The notes under the pieces are model-generated. The model was given only the letters and a program-made list of their open reading frames with translations. It searched no databases and was not told the origin of the DNA. A stretch of 9,827 nucleotides of DNA from assembly GCA_013696915.1 (NCBI GenBank), contig JACCXR010000120.1, positions 1-9,827 of the forward strand, written 5' to 3'. Of this stretch, positions 5,016 through 9,827 are shown one piece after another. Each line of letters opens with the position of its first letter. Position 1 is the first letter of the stretch. Source of the DNA: Euzebyaceae bacterium. GTDB taxonomy: Bacteria; Actinomycetota; Nitriliruptoria; Euzebyales; Egibacteraceae. The translations under genes and the position numbers were made by a program.

Positions 5016-6278
5016 CTACGGCTCTTCGTCGAAGCCGCCGAGGTCAGCCTCGATGCCCGCTTCGATCTCGAGCGCGGCCATGCGCACCAGCCACCGGCTC
5101 GGATCGGCGAGCTCGGCCTGGGTCGGCAGCCGGTCCGCCGACTGCCACACGCGGTCGAGCCCCTCCTGGCCCCGGGCCGCGACCACCGCCTCGCAGAAGC
5201 TCGCCCCGAGGCGGAAGTCGCCCGGCTTGAGGTCGAGACCGATGAGCTGGGCGAGGAACTGCTCGCCGGGGCCCTTCTCGGCCCGCCGCCGGCGGGCGGC
5301 CTCCTCGATCCGCGGCAGGGCGGTCAGCTTGCCGGCCGCGGCGGCGCGGACCACGGTGTCGCTGTAGGCCTCCACGAAGGCCACGAGGGCCTGGAGGCGC
5401 GCGAGCGTCGCGCGCTGGGCGGTCGTGGGCTCCAAGGCGAAGGCCTCCGGCCGCGCCATCGCCTCCTGGAGCGAGGCGGGGTCCTGCAGCGCCTCCGGGC
5501 CGAGACCCATCCCACCGAGCTGGTCCATCAGCGTGGAGGGGTCGAAGTCCGCCTCGCTGGCGAACGAGGAGATCAGCGCGGCGACGTGGGCGCGCAGCCA
5601 GGGCACCCCGGCGAACATCCGCCGGTGAGCGACCTCGCGGAGAGCCAGCCAGAAACGGAACTCGGCCTGATCGAAGTCGTAGTCGTCGGCGAACCTCTGG
5701 GCCGTGGTTCCGACCGTGCCGACACTCCTCGGGTCCAGCGTGGGCAGGCCCAGGTCGTAGGTCCCGAGCAGCTGGTCGGCCAGGTGGCCGGCGACGGTGC
5801 CCATCTGGACCCCGTAGAGCATGGCGCCCATGGAGCGCATCGCCTGCTCCATGGCGCCGCCCATCGCGCCGCCGATCCCGCCGAGCTCCTCCGGCAGCCC
5901 CTGCCCGAGCGCGGCGCGCATGCCGTCGGCCACCGGCTCCACGTAGACGCCGAGCCCCGCCGACGACGCCGCGAGCCGCATCCACTCCTGCTTGCTGTAC
6001 GCCCGGACCGGCCCGTCGACCGCGGGCAGCGCCGTGACCTGGTCCAGCCAGAGCTCGGCCACGTCGACCGCCTGCTGAAGCTCGGCGGTGGCCCGTTCGG
6101 TCTCGGCGGTGTCCCCGGACCGGGCGGCTATGGCGGTCGCCGTCTGCGTGGCCAGGTCCCAGTTCACCGGCCCGCCGGCCCACGACATCACCCGGGCCAG
6201 CTCACGGAACAGCGGCACGTTCTCGAACATCTGCGGGTCGAAGCCGCCGAACGGCGAACCGGAGAAGGGGTCGGACAT
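5016..6278 (-). CDS. DUF2342 / zincin-2 family protein (putative zinc-dependent protease-like)
   Basis: The 420-residue protein has features of the actinobacterial DUF2342 family (zincin_2; the 'putative hydrolase' branch). These are an N-terminal Gly/Phe-rich start (MSDPFSGSPFGGFDP), NVPLFRELARVMSW (20-33), the central FWLALREVAHRRMFAGVPWLRAHV (209-232) and LVAFVEAYSDTVV (298-310). It ends in an acidic tail. Family members are described as metalloprotease-like because this region resembles HExxH. Here the motif is R214-E-V-A-H218, so the first His is absent and classical zinc peptidase activity is doubtful. From memory this substitution may be common to this branch rather than a local mutation. 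A Met/Gly/Ala-rich stretch (about 132-162) may be a flexible or amphipathic segment. The protein is probably cytoplasmic, as no signal peptide is seen. The start at 6278 is supported by a TAGCAT -10 box 6 nt upstream (leaderless). The gene is divergent from the SDR gene with 52 bp between. Confidence 0.85.
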   Translation of the reverse strand: MSDPFSGSPFGGFDPQMFENVPLFRELARVMSWAGGPVNWDLATQTATAIAARSGDTAETERATAELQQAVDVAELWLDQVTALPAVDGPVRAYSKQEWMRLAASSAGLGVYVEPVADGMRAALGQGLPEELGGIGGAMGGAMEQAMRSMGAMLYGVQMGTVAGHLADQLLGTYDLGLPTLDPRSVGTVGTTAQRFADDYDFDQAEFRFWLALREVAHRRMFAGVPWLRAHVAALISSFASEADFDPSTLMDQLGGMGLGPEALQDPASLQEAMARPEAFALEPTTAQRATLARLQALVAFVEAYSDTVVRAAAAGKLTALPRIEEAARRRRAEKGPGEQFLAQLIGLDLKPGDFRLGASFCEAVVAARGQEGLDRVWQSADRLPTQAELADPSRWLVRMAALEIEAGIEADLGGFDEEP

Positions 6279-6284
6279 GGTGCC

Positions 6285-6290
6285 ATGCTA
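6285..6290 (-). promoter_or_regulatory. Candidate -10 box (TAGCAT) of the zincin-like gene
   Basis: On the minus strand TAGCAT (TANNNT) ends 6 nt before the ATG at 6278, and no Shine-Dalgarno lies between. A leaderless transcript beginning at or near the start codon is likely. A clear -35 was not found at normal spacing. Confidence 0.5.
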
Positions 6291-6330
6291 GACGTGGCGG
6301 CGTGACCGATGCTGCGAACAGGAGGCGTCG

Positions 6331-7428
6331 ATGGTGACGGTGGCGGTGACAGGTGCCGGCGGCTTCGTCGGTCGCGCGCTGCTCGCCGAGCTCGACGCGG
6401 ACCGGTCGGTCGAGCGGATCATCGGCGTGGACGTCGTCGAGCCCGACATGCCCGTGGGCAAGCTCGACTTCGTGCCGGCCGCCGGCGGCGCCCCGGAGCT
6501 GGCGGTCGCCTTCGACGGCGCCGACGTCGTCGTGCACGCCGCGTCCGAGGAGATGCTCACCCGCGACGACGACGCCGCGTTCGCCGAGCACGTCCACGGT
6601 GCGGGCGACGTGCTCGCGGCCGCAGCCCGCGCCGGCGTCTCCCGGTTCGTCCTGGTGTCGAGCGCCATGGTGTACGGGGCGCATCCGGACAACGACGTGC
6701 CCCTCGACGAGGACGCCCCGCTCCGGGCCAACCCGGACTTCGGCCACGCCTACCGGCGCATGCTCGTCGAGCACCTCGTCCGGGAGTGGGCGGCGGCGCA
6801 TCCGCAGGTCACCGTCACGATCCTGCGCGCGGCGACGACGCTCGGGCCGGGCGCGGACGGGTTCGCCGTGCGGCACCTCGAGTCGCCGCGGCTGCCGCTG
6901 ATCCGCGGTCACGAGACCCCGTTGCAGTTCCTGCACGTCGACGACCTCGCCGCTGCTTGCCGCATGGCGGTCACCGGTGGCCTGGCCGGGACCTACAACG
7001 TGGCGTCCGACGGGTGGCTGTCAGCCTCCGAGGTGTGCGCCCTCCTCGGCCGGCGCCCCGTCCGGCTCCCGGAGGCCACCGCCTTCGCGGCCATGCGACG
7101 CCTCTGGCCCTGGGGGCTGTCCAACCTCCCGGCCGGGGCGCTCCACTACCTCATGCACCCGTGGGTCGTGGCGACGGACCGGATCCAGGCGGCGGGCTGG
7201 GCGCCCATCCGGTCCAACCGCGACGTGCTGCGCGAGTTCGCGGCGACCCATCACGGGATGGTCGCACTCGGCCGGGCGCGGGCGCGGCGGCGGAACGTCT
7301 ACCTGGGGGGGCTCGGCGCGGCCGGTCTGCTCTCCGCCGTCCCCGTCCTGTGGTGGCGCCTGGCGGTGCGCCGCCGCGCCCTGCGCCCGCGGCCGGGTAT
7401 CCTCCGCGCGCGGCTGAAGCCGGGGTAG
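6331..7428 (+). CDS. NAD(P)-dependent epimerase/dehydratase family (atypical extended SDR), membrane-anchored
   Basis: The 365-residue protein has a Rossmann nucleotide-binding N-terminus with TGAGGFVG at 7-14. Other family markers are the acidic V33-D34-V (suggesting NAD), VVVHAAS (66-72), SSAMVYG (110-116) and FLHVDD (200-205). It belongs to the sugar-epimerase/dehydratase-like extended SDRs. The catalytic YxxxK appears as Y141-R-R-M144, so the Lys is replaced by Met and ordinary redox catalysis may be lost or altered. The C-terminus carries a hydrophobic helix (about 323-342, VYLGGLGAAGLLSAVPVLWW) followed by an Arg-rich tail, indicating an anchor with the enzyme domain in the cytoplasm. 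The start has a perfect AGGAGG at 6320-6325, 5 nt upstream. The DUF4190 gene begins 26 bp after its stop, so the two are probably one operon. The substrate is unknown. Confidence 0.88.
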   Translation: MVTVAVTGAGGFVGRALLAELDADRSVERIIGVDVVEPDMPVGKLDFVPAAGGAPELAVAFDGADVVVHAASEEMLTRDDDAAFAEHVHGAGDVLAAAARAGVSRFVLVSSAMVYGAHPDNDVPLDEDAPLRANPDFGHAYRRMLVEHLVREWAAAHPQVTVTILRAATTLGPGADGFAVRHLESPRLPLIRGHETPLQFLHVDDLAAACRMAVTGGLAGTYNVASDGWLSASEVCALLGRRPVRLPEATAFAAMRRLWPWGLSNLPAGALHYLMHPWVVATDRIQAAGWAPIRSNRDVLREFAATHHGMVALGRARARRRNVYLGGLGAAGLLSAVPVLWWRLAVRRRALRPRPGILRARLKPG

Positions 7429-7454
7429 GCCGCCGTCCGACCGAAAGGCGAACC

Positions 7455-7898
7455 ATGAACTCCGATCCGCCCGCACCGCCGCCGGGTCAGGACCAAGGCG
7501 GCTGGAACCAGCCGCCGCAGCAGTACGGCCAGTACCAGCAGGGCCCCCAGCCGTACCAGCAGCCCCCGGGCCCCCAGGGGAGCAGGACCCCGGGTGTCGC
7601 GGTCGCCGCGCTGGTCTGCGGCATCCTCGCGCTGCTGCTGTCGTGGGTGCCGATCATCGGCCTGGTCGCCTTCCCGCTGGGGATCGCGGCCGTCGTCACC
7701 GGCGTGATCGGCCTCCGGAAGTCGAAGGAGCCCGGTTACGGCGGCAGGGGCCTGGCGATCGGCGGCCTCGTCACGGGCGTGCTCGGACTCGTGATCGCGC
7801 TGCTGATCGCTGCCGTCTTCGTCAACGTGTTGAACGACCCGGACACCCAGGACCTGATCGAGGACGTGCTCGAGAGCGCCACGATCTCGCCCTCCTGA
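7455..7898 (+). CDS. DUF4190-type small membrane protein with Pro/Gln-rich N-terminus
   Basis: This 147-residue protein has a cytoplasmic-looking, low-complexity N-terminus rich in Pro, Gln, Gly and Tyr (1-42). Two hydrophobic blocks follow: about 47-87 (VAVAALVCGILALLLSW, then IIGLVAFPLGIAAVVTGVIGL) and about 99-124. Between them sits the polar LRKSKEPGYGGRGLAIGG turn typical of DUF4190 proteins. A short acidic tail closes the chain. The molecular function of the family is not established; such proteins are common in actinobacteria. The ATG at 7455 is chosen over longer in-frame options because GAAAGG (7443-7448) lies 6 nt upstream and the SDR gene occupies the preceding sequence. It is probably cotranscribed with the SDR gene. 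The stop codon lies 7 nt before the repeat element at 7906. Confidence 0.85.
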   Translation: MNSDPPAPPPGQDQGGWNQPPQQYGQYQQGPQPYQQPPGPQGSRTPGVAVAALVCGILALLLSWVPIIGLVAFPLGIAAVVTGVIGLRKSKEPGYGGRGLAIGGLVTGVLGLVIALLIAAVFVNVLNDPDTQDLIEDVLESATISPS

Positions 7899-7905
7899 CG
7901 CCCAT

Positions 7906-7995
7906 CGGTTTCGGCATTCCCATGACGGTCGCTGCGCGACCGCCACCACCGAGATCATGAGAATCGCCTCGGACGAGCCTCGGCGATTCACATCT
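7906..7995 (+). repeat. Copy 2 of the 90-bp double-hairpin repeat, between convergent genes
   Basis: This copy matches 1999-2088 with 7 differences in 90. It occupies nearly the whole gap between the DUF4190 stop (7898) and the stop codon of the minus-strand decarboxylase (7996-7998). Hairpin 1 has a 7-bp stem here (7926-7942), because the outer G-C pair of copy 1 is A-C. Hairpin 2 (8-bp core stem 7961-7989) gains a proper T-A pair (7958/7992) where copy 1 has a T-G wobble. Being symmetric, the hairpins can form in RNA from either strand, so a bidirectional terminator role is plausible. The element is non-coding here, unlike copy 1. Confidence 0.88.
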
Positions 7996-9057
7996 TCAGG
8001 GGCGGTCCGCCGGAAGGACGTGCTCGTCGGCCCAGCGCCCGTACGCGGGGTCGAAGTAGCGCACCCGGATCTTCTTGTACTCCTTCGTCGAGTACAGCAG
8101 CCGGTGGTCGTCGAGGCCGGTGGTGCGCTGGATGTCGGCGACGGCCTCTTCCACCCGCTCCTTCGACGTGGCGTGGATCATCCCGAACAGCGCGTACGGC
8201 CAGTCCGGATAGGTGGGCCGGCGGTAGCAGTGGCTGACCGCGGCGTACCCGGCGAGCTGGTAACCGTACGTGTCGGTGCGGTCCTCGGGCACGGCCCACA
8301 CGCTCATGGCGTTGGCGCCGAAGCCGGCGCGCCGGTGGTTGAGCACGGCGGCGTAGCGCCGCATGAGCCCCTCGGTGACCAGGCCGTGGGCCGCCTTGAC
8401 GAGGGCGTCCTCGCTGGTCCCCAGCCGGTCGGCCATCGAAGCGAACGGCGTCGGCTCGACCGTGAGGTCCTCCTGGAGCTCGAGCACGTAGCCGATCTCC
8501 TCGGCGGTGAGGTCGGCGGCGGTGCGCGGCGTCTCCCGGTACGCGGGGAGGACGGACTGCGCGGCCATCGACCGGGTGTCCGAGACGTCGAGGTCGACGC
8601 CGATCTTGTAGAGCTTCAACGTCGGGAGCACGCGCGTCGAGTTGCCGCGGCAGAGGCGGTGGAGGGCGTTCACGTGGGTCTGGAGGTCCTCCTCCGGCGG
8701 GACGGCGAGCGTCCACCAGATGTTGAACTCGTGGTCGCGACGGTAGTTGTGGCTCACGCCGGGGTGGGCGCTGATGACCGCGGCCGCCTCGTCGACGCGC
8801 TCCTCGTCGACGGCGGTCGCGACCAGCGATGACCGGTAGCCGAGCTTGCGGGTGTCGAAGATGGCCGAGACCTGCCGGATGATCCGCTCGTCCTTGAGCC
8901 GACGGTACCGGTCCATGACGGCGGCCTCCGACTCGCCGATCCGCTCCCCGAGGGCGGCGAACGGTCGCGGGACCAGCGGGAACTCCGTCTGGATGACGTT
9001 GAGCAGCTCCTGGTCACGCTCGTCGAGGCTGATTCGGCCGACGGTCTTCGAGGGCAT
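7996..9057 (-). CDS. Siroheme decarboxylase, fused AhbA-AhbB (NirDL-like); Lrp/AsnC fold
   Basis: The 353-residue chain holds two tandem Lrp/AsnC-like modules, each a winged helix plus a ferredoxin-like fold. Module 1 spans about 9-165 and module 2 about 183-345. They carry the signature segments of siroheme decarboxylases: SHNYRRDHEFNIWWTL (102-116) in the first half, SHCYRRPTYPDWPYALFGMIH (275-295) in the second, RYAAVLNHRRAGFGANAMSVW (234-254) and the closing LYSTKEYKKIRVRYF (321-335). The enzyme removes two acetate side chains of siroheme to give 12,18-didecarboxysiroheme, the shared intermediate of the siroheme-dependent (alternative) heme route and of heme d1. Automatic annotation would probably call it a transcription regulator. 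No ahbC, ahbD, nirS, nirJ or cysG-like gene is nearby. The start at 9057 has a GGAG site 5 nt upstream (complement of 9063-9066); a longer in-frame start at 9219 would overlap moaE. It is divergent from moaE. Confidence 0.88.
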   Translation of the reverse strand: MPSKTVGRISLDERDQELLNVIQTEFPLVPRPFAALGERIGESEAAVMDRYRRLKDERIIRQVSAIFDTRKLGYRSSLVATAVDEERVDEAAAVISAHPGVSHNYRRDHEFNIWWTLAVPPEEDLQTHVNALHRLCRGNSTRVLPTLKLYKIGVDLDVSDTRSMAAQSVLPAYRETPRTAADLTAEEIGYVLELQEDLTVEPTPFASMADRLGTSEDALVKAAHGLVTEGLMRRYAAVLNHRRAGFGANAMSVWAVPEDRTDTYGYQLAGYAAVSHCYRRPTYPDWPYALFGMIHATSKERVEEAVADIQRTTGLDDHRLLYSTKEYKKIRVRYFDPAYGRWADEHVLPADRP

Positions 9058-9115
9058 GCGGTCTCCGGGTCGGGGTGGCACGGACGGGCTCGCCAGACAT
9101 GGTAAAGGTAGGCAG
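9058..9115. promoter_or_regulatory. Divergent regulatory region between the siroheme decarboxylase and moaE
   Basis: These 58 bp contain, on the minus strand, the GGAG ribosome binding site (complement of 9063-9066) and a TACCAT -10-like box (complement of 9099-9104) for the decarboxylase. On the plus strand AAAGG (9104-9108) lies 7 nt before the moaE ATG. The two promoters must overlap, so the cofactor genes could be controlled together. No clear operator for an FNR/Dnr-type regulator was seen. Confidence 0.45.
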
Positions 9116-9544
9116 ATGCCCGCCCGCCTGCACGCGCTCCTGACCGACGCACCGCTGTCGGTCGAGGCGGCGCATTCGTTCACCGCTGATCCGGGGGCGG
9201 GGGCGACGGTCGTGTTCACGGGGACCGTGCGCGACCACGCCGAGGGCCGCTCCGTTTCCGGGCTGGTCTACGAGGCCTACGCCGAACGGGCACAGGACCA
9301 GCTCGACGCGCTGGTCGGCGCGATCGCCCAGCGGTGGCCGGAGGCCCTGGCGGTGTGGGCCGAGCACCGGGTCGGTACGCTCGCGGTCGGTGAGCCATCG
9401 GTCGTCGTCGCGGTCTCGGCGGCGCACCGCACGGAGGCGTTCGAGGCCGCACGGACGGGGATCGACGAGCTCAAGGCAACGGTGGCCATCTGGAAGCAGG
9501 AGCACTGGGCCGAGGGGGGCACCCACTGGCCCGGCTCGACGTGA
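9116..9544 (+). CDS. moaE: Molybdopterin synthase catalytic subunit MoaE
   Basis: The 142-residue protein matches MoaE length and pattern. Visible segments are VVFTGTVRDHAEGRSVSGLVYEAY (32-55), WAEHRVGTLAVGEPSVVVAVSAAHR (81-105) and the catalytic ELKATVAIWKQE (118-129). Lys120 and Lys127 correspond to the active-site lysines known in Escherichia coli MoaE. The enzyme takes sulfur from thiocarboxylated MoaD and converts cyclic pyranopterin monophosphate to molybdopterin in molybdenum cofactor synthesis. No moaD is adjacent; it must be elsewhere. The start at 9116 is chosen because homology begins there and an AAAGG site precedes it; the in-frame upstream region lies within the divergent decarboxylase gene. 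Confidence 0.93.
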   Translation: MPARLHALLTDAPLSVEAAHSFTADPGAGATVVFTGTVRDHAEGRSVSGLVYEAYAERAQDQLDALVGAIAQRWPEALAVWAEHRVGTLAVGEPSVVVAVSAAHRTEAFEAARTGIDELKATVAIWKQEHWAEGGTHWPGST

Positions 9545-9552
9545 CGGCGCGG

Positions 9553-9566
9553 TGGCCGATCGGCCA
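9553..9566. terminator. Perfect 14-bp palindrome after moaE
   Basis: TGGCCGATCGGCCA is a perfect palindrome 8 nt past the moaE stop codon. It can fold as a 5-bp stem with a GATC loop, so it may terminate moaE transcription, or it may be a protein-binding dyad. No U-tract follows. Confidence 0.35.
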
Positions 9567-9592
9567 GTCCTGCCTCCACGGTCCGGTGACGA

Positions 9593-9613
9593 GGCTGCCT
9601 ACGCTCGGCAGCC
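9593..9613 (+). promoter_or_regulatory. Inverted repeat spanning a candidate -10 box at the last gene
   Basis: GGCTGCC (9593-9599) and GGCAGCC (9607-9613) flank 7 bp that contain TACGCT (9600-9605), a TANNNT -10 box 8 nt before the ATG at 9614. The perfect 7-bp dyad around the -10 element looks like an operator whose occupation would block a leaderless promoter. Alternatively it is just a terminator-like hairpin behind moaE. Confidence 0.4.
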
Positions 9614-9827
9614 ATGATGTCGGTGATCCTGTTCCTGTGCGTCCTCGCCGCCGCGGTCTGGCTGGTGGCCACGCTGCTGGCGCCCAGCGCCCGCAGCGAG
9701 CAGGCGGATTCGGTGGCGAGCTTCTCCAGGGCGCTCGTCGCGCTCGCGCCGGCCACCGCGGGCCGCTCCGCGGGACGCGGCCGCTCCGCCGGACGCGCCC
9801 GGTCTGCCGGACGCGCCCGGTCTGCCG
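9614..9827 (+). CDS. Truncated protein with N-terminal hydrophobic segment and Gly/Arg/Ser/Ala repeats
   Basis: The frame opens at ATG 9614 (or the next codon, ATG 9617) and stays open to the window end, 71 complete codons. Residues 3-23 (SVILFLCVLAAAVWLVATLLA) form one hydrophobic helix, either a membrane anchor or an uncleaved signal. A short polar stretch follows (SARSEQADSVASFSRALVALAPATA), then hexapeptide repeats of the type GRSAGR/ARSAGR encoded by an 18-bp tandem repeat. The Arg-rich basic tail probably lies in the cytoplasm by the positive-inside rule. No Shine-Dalgarno is present; a candidate leaderless promoter lies at 9600-9605. I do not recognise the family, and the C-terminal part is missing. 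Confidence 0.6.
   Translation, partial: MMSVILFLCVLAAAVWLVATLLAPSARSEQADSVASFSRALVALAPATAGRSAGRGRSAGRARSAGRARSA
9761..9827 (+). repeat. 18-bp tandem repeat within the last gene
   Basis: Three full units (9761-9778, 9779-9796, 9797-9814) and a 13-bp partial unit (9815-9827) run into the window edge. Units 1 and 2 differ at one base. Unit 3 differs from unit 2 at a few bases but keeps CCGGACGC, and the partial unit is identical to the start of unit 3. Being a multiple of three, copy number can change without breaking the frame. The encoded unit is (G/A)RSAGR. Confidence 0.85.

Noticed and set aside
4876..5367. Plus-strand open frames covering 4673-5367 as small genes in the gene-free region
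   Set aside because: They run into and antisense to the zincin-like gene, lack ribosome binding sites and show no recognisable domain.
6309..7454. An in-frame upstream extension of the DUF4190 protein that would give a 529-residue chain
   Set aside because: The extension is the wrong frame of the SDR gene and is arginine-rich with no domain; the ATG at 7455 has its own ribosome binding site.
9058..9219. A longer start for the siroheme decarboxylase at 9219
   Set aside because: The extra 54 residues overlap the divergent moaE gene, look unlike the family, and the ATG at 9057 has a GGAG site at correct spacing.
1..9827. CRISPR arrays, transposases, phage genes, tRNA or rRNA
   Set aside because: Looked for on both strands; no spaced direct-repeat array, DDE-type protein, integrase or structural RNA pattern was found.

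Overview
This is a very GC-rich, densely packed bacterial window with mostly G/C third codon positions. The gene content points to an actinobacterium: a DUF2342/zincin-2 family protein, a carboxylating crotonyl-CoA reductase, several ATG starts directly preceded by a TANNNT -10 box (leaderless mRNAs), and Lrp-like siroheme-decarboxylase repeats fused in one chain. A deep-branching lineage is possible, but the sequence seen here does not fix the genus.

Layout. (1) 1-87, minus: the first codons of an unidentified gene. (2) 216-2342, plus: an OmpR-type response regulator and a membrane histidine kinase, joined stop-to-start. (3) 2397-3074, plus: a small predicted lipoprotein. (4) 3167-4516, minus: crotonyl-CoA carboxylase/reductase of the ethylmalonyl-CoA pathway, with a recognisable promoter and a long structured leader. 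(5) 4517-5015: a gene-free stretch of about 500 bp holding that leader, a strikingly regular cluster of DnaA-box-like 9-mers and a strong hairpin. (6) 5016-6278, minus: a DUF2342/zincin-like protein, divergent from (7) 6331-7898, plus: an atypical NAD-binding SDR protein with a C-terminal membrane anchor, followed by a two-TM DUF4190-type protein. (8) 7996-9057, minus: a two-module AhbA/AhbB (NirDL-like) siroheme decarboxylase, divergent from (9) 9116-9544, plus: moaE, the large subunit of molybdopterin synthase. (10) 9614-end, plus: a truncated gene with an N-terminal hydrophobic segment and an 18-bp tandem repeat.

The most unusual signal is a roughly 90-bp double-hairpin element present twice (1999-2088 and 7906-7995, 7 differences in 90 positions). 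One copy lies inside the histidine kinase gene. It is 30 codons long and in frame, sitting between the N box and G1 box of the ATPase domain. The other copy fills the gap between two convergent genes, where it could act as a bidirectional terminator. This resembles the behaviour of Rickettsia palindromic elements, but in an actinobacterium-like genome. The second signal is the 12-bp-periodic DnaA-box-like cluster at 4736-4780, with no dnaA or dnaN nearby.

No rRNA, tRNA, CRISPR array, transposase or phage gene was seen. Apart from the two-component pair and the SDR/DUF4190 pair, the genes look like independent housekeeping or metabolic units rather than one pathway. The siroheme decarboxylase and moaE both serve cofactor biosynthesis and share a divergent promoter region.
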